Assembly: GCA_963825315.1 (NCBI GenBank) | Contig: CAWGST010000001.1 | Location: 248,001-312,000, forward strand | Length of the DNA stretch: 64,000 nt | DNA from: DASRLE01 sp963825315 | GTDB taxonomy: Bacteria > Verrucomicrobiota > Verrucomicrobiia > Limisphaerales > Palsa-1400 | Reading direction: 5' to 3' | Part shown: positions 8,908 to 18,729 of the stretch, one piece after another | How the letters are laid out: every line of letters starts with the position of its first letter | How positions within the stretch are numbered: position 1 is the stretch's first letter | The notes under the pieces: model-generated | The model's database searches: none | The model's input: only the letters and a program-made list of their open reading frames with translations | Told to the model about the DNA's origin: nothing | Made by a program: the position numbers and the translations under genes

Positions 8908-10707
8908 TCAAAAGGAATGACCGATCAGGTTTCTGGTCTGAGACGGATCGTGTTGCATGCGGATGCGCCAGACCAGTTCCTCGGGGCTGACGACGCGGAC
9001 GCTGGCGGGTAATCGTTCCGCACACCAGGTGACCGGGGAGTAGCCGCGGACACCGCCCGCGGCCGCCGCATTTTCTTGCGGCATGTTCTCGGCGTTTTCA
9101 TCCGCGTCGGGCGTCCGCTGGAAATAAGACCAGGCATGGGCGATCACCCAATCGTAGCGCGGAGTTTTCTCCACCGTCTGCCGGATTTCGCGGGCGATCC
9201 TGGCCGGCGTGCCGGCACGCTCGCGGTTGTTGGCATGCTCCCAAATCGAATAGCGGGCGGTGATCACAGGCACTTCCATCCCGTTGCGATCTTTCACCCA
9301 AAAGATTTTGCCCGCTCCGGTTTCGTAGGCCGAGTATTGGAAAACGAGAATCGCCAGCAAACCGTCGGTCTGGCCGGCGAAGATTTCGCAAGCCTTGCGC
9401 GCCTCGGGGGAATCAATTTGCGAGCAATTGAAGCCGATGATGCGGGTGTCGGTTTTTTTCATCAATTCCCAGGTGCGCCGGGCATGCCGGGCCAGCAGTT
9501 CCCAGCGGTTCGTGCGCGAGCGGCCAAAGTGATCCGGGTAATAATACCCGCCGCCCCATTCGATGAACCAGTCGTTGGGCGATTGTGTGGCCAGCGCATA
9601 ATCAATGGCCTGCGGGCATAACTGTGCCAGGTGCGCGAAACAGCAGGACCAGCCAAATGGAATTTTCCCGCGTTCGGCGTTGCCCCAATAACTGTCGTTG
9701 CCGAAAAAGTTTCCCTCAAGCCACTGCACATTGTCGCCGTCGGTGTTGATGAAACTGACGGCGCTACGCGAATCCTTCCAGTCAATCGTCCAGGGGTCGA
9801 AGCGCTTCACCTTGGGGAGATTCAGTTTCCCGGTTCCGGCCATCAACACGGGCAAATTCAGGCTCCAGTTGCTGGCGGTCTGGATGTCGCCATAGCCGGT
9901 GGACAGGTCGGTATTTGCGAACTCGTCACCACAGTTCCAGCCAAGAATGGGCGAGAGCGGTTCGAGCCATGCCATCGCCTGCTGCGCCGGCTCGCCACTG
10001 CCATAAGCCGTGAACACCTTTTGCGCGACGGCCAGGTCGCGGGCGTGAGGTATTCGCGGATCTTGAAAGCAAAGCATCCGACGGTTGAACTGATTCTTGC
10101 AGGCTTGAAAACACCACAGTTGTGTTTTCTCGCGGACATCCAGCAGCAATTTGAGGCCGTGCGCTTTGGCCGCCGGCTCCAACTCCTCGTCCACGATAAT
10201 GCCGTCCAGCAGTCCAGCCAGACTGGTGGCGATGTTGACGGAGCAGTTCATGCCCGGCCGATCCACGGTGTTTTCACCTTTGGATTGGTCGCGTCGGTAA
10301 AGGATATAGCCCTTGATGATGCGCTGCTTTGCGTAGCGATCCACCAATTCCCAAGGCTCGAAAGCGCCGGGCGTGGCCAGATCCGGGTGCGAGGCGAGCA
10401 GGCGGGCGTACCATTTTTCCAGGTCCCCACCGCCGTTATTGACCCACACCAACTCATCACCCCGGCCTTCGTTGACCGCCTTGGCCGCGAGCCCTGCCAC
10501 CGATTGCACCATCATTTGGAGCGCGATGCGGGGTTCCGGGAACTCTTGCTGATTGGCCGTGCGAACGACAGCTTTGGGGAACGCCTGCACCGGCCACCAT
10601 CGCTCATCGTTCCGGCCGGCGAACACGGGCAAGGCGCTGAACAAAGTCAGCACCAACAACGGCAACAATGGCATTTCAAGCCTCCCGCGCCAAATCCAAC
10701 GATTCAT
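8908..10707 (-). CDS. Secreted GxGYxYP-family putative glycoside hydrolase
   Basis: A 599-residue protein with a signal peptide (MPLLPLLVLTLFSALPVFAG). It contains the family-defining motif as WGGGYYYPDHFG near residue 390, and conserved acidic patches such as FINTDGDNVQWLEGNFFGND and NCGDEFANTD. The family is named for this motif and is predicted, not proven, to act on carbohydrates. It is the first gene of the minus-strand operon that continues into the GH2 enzyme, araD and two oxidoreductase-like genes, which supports a role in polysaccharide or glycoside breakdown outside the cytoplasm. Its promoter should lie in 10708-10815, shared with the divergent sigma factor gene. Confidence 0.8.
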   Translation of the reverse strand: MNRWIWRGRLEMPLLPLLVLTLFSALPVFAGRNDERWWPVQAFPKAVVRTANQQEFPEPRIALQMMVQSVAGLAAKAVNEGRGDELVWVNNGGGDLEKWYARLLASHPDLATPGAFEPWELVDRYAKQRIIKGYILYRRDQSKGENTVDRPGMNCSVNIATSLAGLLDGIIVDEELEPAAKAHGLKLLLDVREKTQLWCFQACKNQFNRRMLCFQDPRIPHARDLAVAQKVFTAYGSGEPAQQAMAWLEPLSPILGWNCGDEFANTDLSTGYGDIQTASNWSLNLPVLMAGTGKLNLPKVKRFDPWTIDWKDSRSAVSFINTDGDNVQWLEGNFFGNDSYWGNAERGKIPFGWSCCFAHLAQLCPQAIDYALATQSPNDWFIEWGGGYYYPDHFGRSRTNRWELLARHARRTWELMKKTDTRIIGFNCSQIDSPEARKACEIFAGQTDGLLAILVFQYSAYETGAGKIFWVKDRNGMEVPVITARYSIWEHANNRERAGTPARIAREIRQTVEKTPRYDWVIAHAWSYFQRTPDADENAENMPQENAAAAGGVRGYSPVTWCAERLPASVRVVSPEELVWRIRMQHDPSQTRNLIGHSF

Positions 10708-10815
10708 GCCAGAGCAAGTTCGTCGGCCGGGGCGGGAAGGTCAATTATGGAGTTTCCCTTTTTTCCGCCGATTCGCCTGTAACAACTCCGACAGTTTGCT
10801 TATCATACAAGGAGC

Positions 10816-11571
10816 ATGCACAGGTCTGAGACAGGCGATTCTGACGCCGTTGGCCCGCGCCCGCTGTTTCTGACCACGCGATGGTCCATGGTGCTGAACG
10901 CCAGAAACAAGGCCTCGCCAGGGTCCAAGGAGGCCTTGGAATCACTGTGTCAAACCTATTGGTATCCCATTTACGCCTTTGTGCGCGGCGCGGGACGCTC
11001 TCCACCCGATGCGCAGGATTTGACGCAAGAATTCTTTGTCCGCCTCCTGACCAGGGACTTCCTGCGCCTGGTCACGCCGGAGAAGGGGCGATTCCGCGCG
11101 TTTCTGAGAACGGCCCTGAAAAGGTTCCTGGCCAATGAATGGGACCGCGCCCACGCGCAAAAACGAGGCGGCGGCGCAATTCATGTTTCCTTCGACACCG
11201 CCTTGGCCGAGGAGCGGTTGGGCCGGGAACAGGCCGGGATGCTCCCGCCCGATCGGACTTACGACCGGCGCTGGGCACTGACGTTGCTGGACGAGGCCAT
11301 GATGCGGTTGGAAAACGAATACAACAGCGCGGGCAAAACCGGCCTGTGCCGTCAACTCAAGCCTTACTTGACCGCCGAACGCGGCTCGGTTGCCTACCCG
11401 GAAATCGCCCTTGCGCTGGGCATCGCCGAAGGCGCCGCGCGCGTGGCGGTGCATCGTTTCCGCAGACGGTTCCGCGAGGTTTTCCGCCAAACCATCGCCG
11501 ATACGGTTTCCACGCCTGAAGAGGTGGAGAGCGAACTGCGACTGGTTCTGGAGATTTTGAGCGATGGATGA
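10816..11571 (+). CDS. ECF-like sigma-70 family RNA polymerase sigma factor
   Basis: A 251-residue sigma factor of the type common in Verrucomicrobia and Planctomycetes. It opens with LFLTTRWSMVLNARNK, has a region 2 with LCQTYWYPIYAFVRGAGRSP and DAQDLTQEFFVRLLTRDFL, and a region 4 helix-turn-helix (PEIALALGIAEGAARVAVHR). It should direct RNA polymerase to a small regulon. The Ser/Thr kinase gene follows after 51 bases on the same strand, the usual arrangement for this family, so the kinase may control it. The sequence AAGGAG sits only one base from the ATG, too close for a normal ribosome site; the conserved TTRWS motif nevertheless requires this or a nearby start. Confidence 0.88.
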   Translation: MHRSETGDSDAVGPRPLFLTTRWSMVLNARNKASPGSKEALESLCQTYWYPIYAFVRGAGRSPPDAQDLTQEFFVRLLTRDFLRLVTPEKGRFRAFLRTALKRFLANEWDRAHAQKRGGGAIHVSFDTALAEERLGREQAGMLPPDRTYDRRWALTLLDEAMMRLENEYNSAGKTGLCRQLKPYLTAERGSVAYPEIALALGIAEGAARVAVHRFRRRFREVFRQTIADTVSTPEEVESELRLVLEILSDG

Positions 11572-11622
11572 AACGCGAGAATCCCGTGTAACAACCGGCT
11601 GCGTTTTCTTATTACGAGGATA

Positions 11623-13884
11623 ATGAGCGGGATTATCACTCCAAAGTGTCCGCAGTGCGGGGCTGAAATGCCGGGCGGTTCGACCGGCCGGGTCTGCCCG
11701 CGTTGCGCCGCCGCGTTCCTCAAGGCCGCGCCCACGGAGATGCCGGGCGACGCCACCAGTTCGCCCCGGCCGTTCACGCCTCCGCCGGTGGCGGAATTGG
11801 CGCCCTTGTTCCCGCAATTGGAAATCCTTGAACTCATTGGCCAGGGCGGAATGGGCGCGGTCTATAAAGCGCGGCAAAAGGAACTCGACCGCCTCGTGGC
11901 CTTGAAGATTCTGCCCCCGGGCATCGGCCAGGACGCCGCTTTCGCCGAGCGCTTCGCCCGCGAGGCCAAGGCGCTGGCGAAGCTCAATCATCCCGGCATC
12001 GTCACCATATACGACTTCGGCCAGACCGACGGATTGTTTTATTTCCTCATGGAGTTTGTGGACGGCGTGACGTTGCGGCAGTTGCTCAACGGCGGTCGCG
12101 TTTCACCGCGCGAAGCGCTGGCCATCGTGCCGCAGATTTGCGATGCGCTCCAATTTGCTCACGACCAGGGCATCGTCCACCGCGACATCAAGCCGGAAAA
12201 TATTTTGCTCGACCGTCGTGGGCGCGTGAAGGTCGCGGACTTTGGCCTGGCGAAATTGGTCGCGGAAGGAACCGAACCTGCTGTCGGCGGGCTTCCGACA
12301 GCCGGGTTACCCGTTCTCACCGAATCCGGCAAAATCATGGGAACGCCGCAATACATGGCGCCGGAACAAGTCACGCACCCGTTGGATGTGGATCATCGCG
12401 CGGACATTTATTCGCTGGGCGTGGTGTTTTACCAGATGCTCACGGGTGAACTGCCGACTGGTAAATTCGAGCCGCCCTCAAAACAAGTTGTCATTGACGT
12501 GCGGTTGGATGAAGTCGTGTTACGCGCATTGGAAAAACAACCGGAGCTTCGTTATCAACAAGCCAGCCAACTCAAAACGCAGGTTGAGACGATTGCCCAG
12601 ACCGCAGTTGAACAGAGCCGGTTTCCGTCGGCTGCACCGCGATACAATCCACGGCAGACAACCATTGTGGTCGGGGCAACGATCGTTTTCGTGGTGTTCT
12701 TTTTTGCGGTTCTTGGTGTCGCACTGGAATATCCCAGCCAAGCCACTGCGCCATTCATCGTGATGGGGATGTGCGTCATCGGGTTGGGCATCTGCGGCCT
12801 GCGACTGGCGGGACTCTGGCCGTTTCCGTCCTGGCGCTTCCCAAAACCGAACTTCAGTTCGAGAAATTTGCCGGCAAGCCAGGCTGCCAACGAGCCGGCC
12901 AAAAGAAACGCCGGCAGGGAAAGAGTATTTCCTGTGCGCGCTCGCCCTGCTGCCGATGCTCGCCTGCTGGTTTCTCGCTTATGTTTTTGTGCTTCCCAAA
13001 GTCAAAAATAACTCTTTGAACTACCCCATAGAGTTTCGTCCATACGAAAATTTCCCGTGGCGCGGGTTTTTCGCATGGATGGCAGATCACTGGACGAGGC
13101 GTGCCTTCCTGGGAATCGTGGCGCTGTTGATTCTTGCTGAATTCCTATTGCCGATCTGGCGGCGTCACCGGCGATGGCTGGTCTGGACGGTGGTCGCACT
13201 GGTTAATGGCGCGACCTTGTTGACGCTAATTGGAGCGTTCGCACTTTCCATGCAGAATCCGGCGCACAACCCGCGCGAGGTGATTGGCGAAACAATTCGG
13301 AACGAAGTCGGACGCCAGTTGCGGGAAGCTGGCGCCACTTATGACGACCTTCAGGTGCCGGTCGCCATAAACCGGGACAGCGGCACGCCTTTCAAGGTCA
13401 GCTATCGCGGGCTGCAGAACTTCAAGGGGCCGGCGGCACAACTCCAGGCGCCAATGGCGAATTCATCATGGAATACATCGGCGGCGGCCAGTGGCAGGGC
13501 GCGCTGGCTGGAATGCGGTTCACCGTGTCCGTCGGCAGCAAGGACAATATCGATCTGCCCTTTGTCAATGACCCGCAGGTGCTGGGTGTCTGGAAGAGTG
13601 TGGACTTCGTCGCGGATGCCTCCAAGTTTAATCCGGAGCAACCCACATGGAAAGACAAGCTCTATCTTAAAGGGCTGACCTTTTTGGAAAATGGCAAGAC
13701 GCCGCAGCCGTGGATGACCTGGACCAAAGGCGTGGTGATTCATCACGGAGACAAGACGGCCAGCCATTACGAAATCCGGGAGATCAACGGGATGTCTTAT
13801 ATGTTCTTCGAATGGAAAAGCGGGGATGTCACGATTTGGGGAATGAAACCCCGATACTTTGTTCTGCAGCGCAATCAACAATGA
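11623..13884 (+). CDS. Membrane Ser/Thr protein kinase with extracytoplasmic sensor-like domain, two compensating frameshifts
   Basis: Order: zinc ribbon (CPQCGAEM and CPRCAA), Hanks-type kinase (GQGGMGAVYKARQ, catalytic HRDIKPENILL, DFGLAKL, GTPQYMAPEQ), four or five membrane helices, then a 200-residue C-terminal domain (IGETIRNEVGRQLREAGATY, EYIGGGQWQGALAGMRFTV). Two breaks split it: near 12920 (one base too many) and near 13430 (one G missing from a G run). Start and final stop are in the same frame, so the two indels cancel. The C-terminal domain is paralogous to the next gene, with a 109-base block almost identical. A ribosome site (GAGG, 11615-11618) precedes the ATG. Probably senses a periplasmic signal and acts on or with the neighbouring sigma factor. 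Confidence 0.85.
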
Positions 13885-13902
13885 AACCCAAGGAATAAAC
13901 AG

Positions 13903-14613
13903 ATGAAAACACGAACTATGCTGGTAACACTTATCATCGGCACGCTGGGCCAGTTCACCCCGGGGCTTGGTCGGGCGCAGGCCGCGGACTCCGCGCCACC
14001 GTCCACGGGTCAGATAATCGGGCAAAAGATCCGCAGCGAAGTGGCCGCCCGGTTGAAGGAAGCCGGCGCCACTTATGACGACCTGCAGGTGTCGGTCGCC
14101 ATTGACCGGGATAGCGCCACGCCTTTCAATGTCAGCTATAGTGGGCTGCGCAATTTCAAAGGCAGCGATGGCTCAACGCCGGACGTCAATGGCGCCTTCA
14201 CCATGAAATACATCGGCGGCGGCCAATGGCAGGGCAAGCTGGCCGGGATGCGATTCACCGTGCCGGTCGGGCGCACCGATAACATTGACCTTCCCTTCGT
14301 CAACGATCCCCAAGTTATTGGAGAATGGGAAAGTGTGGATTTTGTCGCCGACATATCCAGTTTTAATCCAAAGCAGCCAAACTGGACCAGTGAACTTTTC
14401 CTCAAAGGCTTGACGTTTCTCCAGAACGGCAAAATGCCGCAGCCGTGGTGGACCTGGACCAAAGGCGTGGTGATTCATCATGGAGACAAGACGGCCAGCC
14501 ATTACGAAATCCGGGAGATCAACGGGATGTCCTATATGTTCTTCGAATGGAAAAGCGGGGATTACTCGATTCGGGGGATGAAGCCAATCTATTACGTCTT
14601 AAGGAAAAAATAG
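13903..14613 (+). CDS. Secreted protein paralogous to the kinase C-terminal domain
   Basis: A 236-residue protein with a signal peptide (MKTRTMLVTLIIGTLGQFTP, further to AQA). The mature part repeats the C-terminal domain of the upstream kinase: IGQKIRSEVAARLKEAGATY, NFKGSDGSTP, KYIGGGQWQGKLAGMRFTVP, NIDLPFVNDPQVIGEWESVD and TWTKGVVIHHGDKTASHYEI. It lies 18 bases downstream of the kinase with its own AAGGA site, so it is cotranscribed. Function unknown; a free, soluble copy of a receptor domain suggests a ligand-binding, decoy or co-receptor role. It arose by tandem duplication. Confidence 0.8.
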   Translation: MKTRTMLVTLIIGTLGQFTPGLGRAQAADSAPPSTGQIIGQKIRSEVAARLKEAGATYDDLQVSVAIDRDSATPFNVSYSGLRNFKGSDGSTPDVNGAFTMKYIGGGQWQGKLAGMRFTVPVGRTDNIDLPFVNDPQVIGEWESVDFVADISSFNPKQPNWTSELFLKGLTFLQNGKMPQPWWTWTKGVVIHHGDKTASHYEIREINGMSYMFFEWKSGDYSIRGMKPIYYVLRKK

Positions 14614-14631
14614 CGGCCATCCATTCTCCAG

Positions 14632-15282
14632 TCATTCTCGCTTGCATTTGCAATTACACCCGCTTGAAGCAGCGGCTTTGGCCAGCAGTACCTCCAGATG
14701 TTCCAGACAAAAACGGGACCATGATTCGTAACCGGACGGATCTTTCACGGCATCAGCAATCGGGATAAATTCTGGGCCTGCGATGCCGCTGCGCCGGCTT
14801 GCAACATTCTCGTCGGACACACGCACAACGTGGACGACCCCAAAATGCACCTGCCCAACTTCCGTGCTGTCGTCATTGATCGCGGCCACCGCCGGCTCAT
14901 TCACCGCGTCAATTGCAACCTCCTCCATTAATTCGCGCCGCATGCCCTCCTGGTAGCCGCGGTCGCTTGAGAAAAGCCCATGGTCTTCCTCTGAGATGTG
15001 TCCCCCAACGCCGACGGAATACAATCCGTGCAACCGGGTTTCTTGCCCGCCTTTGCCCCGCCGATATCGCAATATTTTGTCTTTGCAGATCAACAGGACG
15101 TACGGGATAAGCTGTTTGTAACGCTTATCCTGTTCGGCGTCGCTTCGGTTCAGGTACACCAACCGTGAAGCGGAGGTGACAACGGGCAGGTATTTCTCAA
15201 CCTCCAGGCTGAGGCCCTGAAACACGCCCAATTCTTCGAGAAGTTTCCGTTCAAAACAAAGCACTCTTTCTTCTGTTGCCAT
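14632..15282 (-). CDS. Nudix-domain protein
   Basis: A 216-residue protein from the chosen ATG at 15280-15282; a start 12 codons upstream is possible but adds a weak leader. The Nudix box reads GGHISEEDHGLF followed by EGMRRELMEEVAI, matching GX5EX7REUXEEXGU with a longer spacer. The N-terminal part (LEVEKYLPVVTSASRLVYLN, IPYVLLICKDKILRYRRG) fits a family of phosphoesterase-annotated Nudix proteins. Substrate unknown. It is convergent with the preceding secreted protein and divergent from the aldolase gene. Confidence 0.75.
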   Translation of the reverse strand: MATEERVLCFERKLLEELGVFQGLSLEVEKYLPVVTSASRLVYLNRSDAEQDKRYKQLIPYVLLICKDKILRYRRGKGGQETRLHGLYSVGVGGHISEEDHGLFSSDRGYQEGMRRELMEEVAIDAVNEPAVAAINDDSTEVGQVHFGVVHVVRVSDENVASRRSGIAGPEFIPIADAVKDPSGYESWSRFCLEHLEVLLAKAAASSGCNCKCKRE

Positions 15283-15505
15283 TGGTCTGGTTGCCTTTCT
15301 GTGTTGCGGCTCCTTCAATGGTGCTGACGACCCCGCTCCGCCACGAGCAAAATGTATTTTTCTTACTCACGGGTTGTTCAACGGTTATTCACATTCCTAT
15401 GCAAATACTTTATTTTGCTCGCGCTGTTGAATCGAATCAAATAATTTGAAGGCGCATGAGAGGGCAAGGTTTTTAATATTAGCATTGACAAAATGGAAAA
15501 CACAT

Positions 15506-16423
15506 ATGAATACACCCAAAGTAAAAGAGATCCTCAGTTGGTACGGCAGTGATAATCCCGGAACATTGGCCAATCTGGCCCGGCTGCTCAACCATGGCAA
15601 ATTGGCCGGAACCGGACGGCTGGTCATCCTGCCGGTGGACCAGGGCTTCGAGCATGGGCCGGCGCGGAGTTTCGCCGTCAACCCGCCCGGCTACGATCCG
15701 CGCTATCATTTTCAACTGGCCATTGACGCCGGCTGCAACGCTTACGCCGCGCCGCTGGGATTCATCGAGGCCGGCGCGCGCGATTTCGCGGGCGAATTGC
15801 CCTTGATCCTCAAGATCAACAATCACGATGTTCTGCTGGACGAGAAGGATCCCCTGCCCGCCCTGACCAGCGGCGTGCAGGACGCCTTGCGGCTGGGCTG
15901 TGCCGCGATTGGCTTCACGATTTACCCCGGCTCGTCCGCGCGCGTCGTGATGTATGAGCAACTTCGCGCCGCCGCCGCCCTGGCCAAGGAAAAAGGATTG
16001 GCGGTCGTGGTGTGGTCGTATCCGCGCGGGTCGTCCTTGACCAAAAACGGCGAGACCGCGATGGACGTTTGCGGATATGCCGCGCACATTGCGGCCGAAT
16101 TGGGCGCGCACATCATCAAAGTCAAACTGCCGACCGCTCACCTGGAACAGGAGGCGGCCCGCAAGGTTTATGAGAAGGAAAAAGTCCCGATTGCGACGTT
16201 GAGCGAACGTGTGCGCCACGTCGTCCAATGCGCTTTCAATGGCCGCCGCATTGTTATTTTCTCGGGCGGCGCCACCGTCAGCGATGACGCGGTGTATCAG
16301 GAAGTGACCGCCATTCGCGACGGCGGCGGATTCGGCTCGATCATTGGCCGCAATTCATTCCAGAGGAAAAAAGAGCAGGCGCTGCAATTCCTGGACAAGA
16401 TCATCACGATCTACAAGCAGTAG
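15506..16423 (+). CDS. fbaB: Class I fructose-bisphosphate aldolase (DhnA/FbaB type)
   Basis: A 305-residue (beta/alpha)8 aldolase. Diagnostic segments are LVILPVDQGFEHGPARSF, NAYAAPLGFIEAGARDF, LGCAAIGFTIYPGS and the Schiff-base lysine in ELGAHIIKVKLPTA, with phosphate-binding IVIFSGGATVSDD and GSIIGRNSFQR. It cleaves fructose-1,6-bisphosphate without a metal, in glycolysis or gluconeogenesis. The ATG at 15506 is preferred over one 20 codons upstream because the family begins at MNTPKVKEIL and GGAAA-type purines precede it. It appears monocistronic. Confidence 0.9.
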   Translation: MNTPKVKEILSWYGSDNPGTLANLARLLNHGKLAGTGRLVILPVDQGFEHGPARSFAVNPPGYDPRYHFQLAIDAGCNAYAAPLGFIEAGARDFAGELPLILKINNHDVLLDEKDPLPALTSGVQDALRLGCAAIGFTIYPGSSARVVMYEQLRAAAALAKEKGLAVVVWSYPRGSSLTKNGETAMDVCGYAAHIAAELGAHIIKVKLPTAHLEQEAARKVYEKEKVPIATLSERVRHVVQCAFNGRRIVIFSGGATVSDDAVYQEVTAIRDGGGFGSIIGRNSFQRKKEQALQFLDKIITIYKQ

Positions 16424-16598
16424 GACGCCGCCACAAATAAAAAGGGCATTTGGCCGGGCGAAATGGTTTGCATATAATTGCAGGCAAACGTGTTGCAACT
16501 GCCGGCGTTTGGGCGGTCTTCACGAAAAGTTGCTTGAAGAAACGTCTCTGGTTTCTGCTCAAGTTCCGCCATTGCCTGCCGATGTAAACTATACGACG

Positions 16599-18119
16599 AT
16601 GAAATTTGACAGTATGGCCTTTCTCCAGGAAGGCCTGTGCGCGGCTTTGCTGGTCTCCTTGCTGAGCGTATGGGTGCTGGTGGGGCTTTTCCACCATCTC
16701 AACCGTTACACCCGGCGGGAGTATTTCAGCATCTGGACGGGCGCATGGCTGTTTTACGCCCTGTGGCTGACGTTAAGTCTTGGCATGGGAGACGCGGCGC
16801 CGGGGAGCGCGGTTTTCGCGATCAATCAGTTTTGCGTGTCGATTTCGGCGGCCCTGCTTTTGTGGGGCAGCATGCGTTTTCTCGGCCTTCATGTGCCGCA
16901 GAGAGCGTCCGCCGTGTTCGCGGTGTTCCTGGCGGTCTGGATTCTGGCCAGTCCGCAGATGATGAACGGCCCGCTGCAAATCCATTTGCCGGTGTTCATT
17001 CTGCTGGGCTTGAGCAGCCCTTTTGCCGGCGTTTGTTTTCTTCGATTGCAGAAGCAAAAGGCGTTCGCGGGCTTGGGCATGTTGTCGCTGGGCTTTCTGC
17101 TCTGGGTCATTTACATCGGGAGCTACCCGTTTCCCCGCGATTATGGAAATCTTTACAGCGCCGGTTTTTTTGTTGCCGCGGTGCTGCAACTCTTCATCGC
17201 CATCAGCATGATCGTCCTCCTTTTCCATGAGGTTCAGCGCGACGCGCAAAAAGCGCGCGCGGAAATTGAGGCCGTCCGGCTGGAGAAGGAAGCCTTGCAG
17301 TCCAAAGTCATGTCCACCAGGGAAACATGCCAGAACCTTTACAATCGGATACGCGCGACTGAGGAAACCGGGAAAGCCCTCTTCGAGCGGCACCGCACGC
17401 AACGGGCCGTCGCCGAGCGGGAGCATCTCCAGGCCTTTGGCCAAATGGCCGGCAATGTGGCCCACGACATCAACAATGCCCTCTCTCCAATCACCGCCTA
17501 CTCGGAACTGTTGCTCAACACCCTGCCGAATTTGGCCGATGTCCCGCGACAACGGCTGCAGCGGATCAGCCAGGCCGCCGAGGACGTGGCTCAGATCGTC
17601 GCGCACATGCGGGAATTCTACCGCCCCGACTCGGACACCGGTCCAGCGGACAACGTGAACACCAACCAAGCCACCGAACCCGGCCCGGAGCCGAAACTCG
17701 ACCCCGATCTCCCCAATGCCGGCGAACCCTGCCGCCCGCTGCGCATCCTCTGCATTGACGACGAACCCGATCTGAGGGAGGTCATGCATGATGTCCTCGA
17801 AATGGACCACCACCAAGTCACCGTCGCCACAGGTGGAAGGGAAGGGCTTGATCTCTTCCGATGCAGTCTCCATGCGGGCGAGCCTTATGAGGTGGTCATC
17901 ACTGATTTGGGCATGCCGGACATTGACGGGCGCCATGTGGCGCGCGCCATCAAAGCCGAATCGCCGCAAACACCGGTCATCATGTTGACCGGCTGGGGCG
18001 CGATGACAAAAACGGATGGGCAACCTGCCCCGCAAGTGGATGCCGTCATCGGCAAGCCGCCGCGCATGCAGGAGTTGAGCAACCTGCTCTTTCAAATCAC
18101 CGCAAGGAGCGCCACTTGA
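16599..18119 (+). CDS. Histidine-kinase-like membrane protein with DHp and receiver domains but no ATPase domain
   Basis: From ATG 16599 (507 residues): about seven membrane helices (ALLVSLLSVWVLVGLFHHL onward), a coiled coil (EIEAVRLEKEALQSKVMST), a dimerisation/phosphoacceptor segment with H-box QMAGNVAHDINNALSPITAY, then within about 60 residues a complete receiver domain: IDDEPDLREVM, phospho-Asp in VVITDLGMPDIDG, MLTGWG and Lys in VIGKPPRM. There is no HATPase N, G1 or G2 box; a Pro/Asn/Glu linker stands in its place. It cannot phosphorylate itself by the usual route, so it may be a phosphotransfer or sensory scaffold, or an internal deletion. An upstream in-frame extension to 16344 overlaps the aldolase gene and is rejected. 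Confidence 0.75.
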   Translation: MKFDSMAFLQEGLCAALLVSLLSVWVLVGLFHHLNRYTRREYFSIWTGAWLFYALWLTLSLGMGDAAPGSAVFAINQFCVSISAALLLWGSMRFLGLHVPQRASAVFAVFLAVWILASPQMMNGPLQIHLPVFILLGLSSPFAGVCFLRLQKQKAFAGLGMLSLGFLLWVIYIGSYPFPRDYGNLYSAGFFVAAVLQLFIAISMIVLLFHEVQRDAQKARAEIEAVRLEKEALQSKVMSTRETCQNLYNRIRATEETGKALFERHRTQRAVAEREHLQAFGQMAGNVAHDINNALSPITAYSELLLNTLPNLADVPRQRLQRISQAAEDVAQIVAHMREFYRPDSDTGPADNVNTNQATEPGPEPKLDPDLPNAGEPCRPLRILCIDDEPDLREVMHDVLEMDHHQVTVATGGREGLDLFRCSLHAGEPYEVVITDLGMPDIDGRHVARAIKAESPQTPVIMLTGWGAMTKTDGQPAPQVDAVIGKPPRMQELSNLLFQITARSAT

Positions 18120-18278
18120 GTAAATATATGGCGCAGAATTTTTGGCCGCTGGCAAGGTTTGCCGTGTTTAACGTGGTTCCCCCAGTTCCACGTGGCGTCC
18201 CTCCATCCCGCCCCCTGTCGGGATAACGAACCGGCAACACCTCCAGCGGCCAGTGAGATTTCCTGCTTTGGCGACCAC

Positions 18279-18505
18279 CGAACCACTGATTTGGCGCGAA
18301 GAATGGCAAGAAAGGCAAGATTTCCAGTTTCGAGATTAAGATTAGGATTAGGATTACGATTAAGAGCCCAAGAAACACCAGATTGATATGTTGGTCTGAA
18401 AAAGGGGAAACACGGTAACAAATGTTGATAGTCAACGACTTAGCTGGCAACAAAATCGGCAACAGACCAGCAACAAGCCCGTTACATTAACAATAAAGCC
18501 GGCTT
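18279..18505 (+). repeat. Dispersed intergenic repeat, copy 1
   Basis: This part of the 610-base gap 18120-18729 matches 60336-60503 in the same orientation. Shared blocks are CGAACCACTGATTTG, GAAAGGCAAGAT, GGTCTGAAAAA, TGTTGATAGTCAACGACTTA (identical 20-mer at 18423-18442) and CAAGCCCGTTACATTAAC followed by ATAAAGCCGGCTT. The 20-mer contains the palindrome TTGATAGTCAA. Copy 1 is about 60 bases longer because of an inserted hexamer tract. No gene is supported in the rest of the gap. Confidence 0.8.
18333..18364 (+). repeat. Degenerate hexanucleotide tract (GGATTA/AGATTA)
   Basis: About five units of GATTAG/GATTAA type lie inside the dispersed repeat at 18279-18505 but are absent from its second copy at 60 kb. 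The same unit recurs at 26205-26282 and 40808-40832, always with the G-rich form on the plus strand. Confidence 0.8.
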
Positions 18506-18729
18506 GGACTGGTTGGACGGTTTAATGACCATTGGTGTTTTAAGAATTTGACCACGGATGGCAGGATTCCACGGATGCCCGGAAAGATTTTTGTCAGACT
18601 CAACGCTGCGCTTGCCCCGTGTCCGGCTGGTCTGCTATGCTCCACACATGGCAGAACGCAACGAGTCGGCAGCCGGGACTCAACACCCGCTCGCTGTCAC
18701 ACGGACGGAACTGGTTTGGGAAGGCAAAT

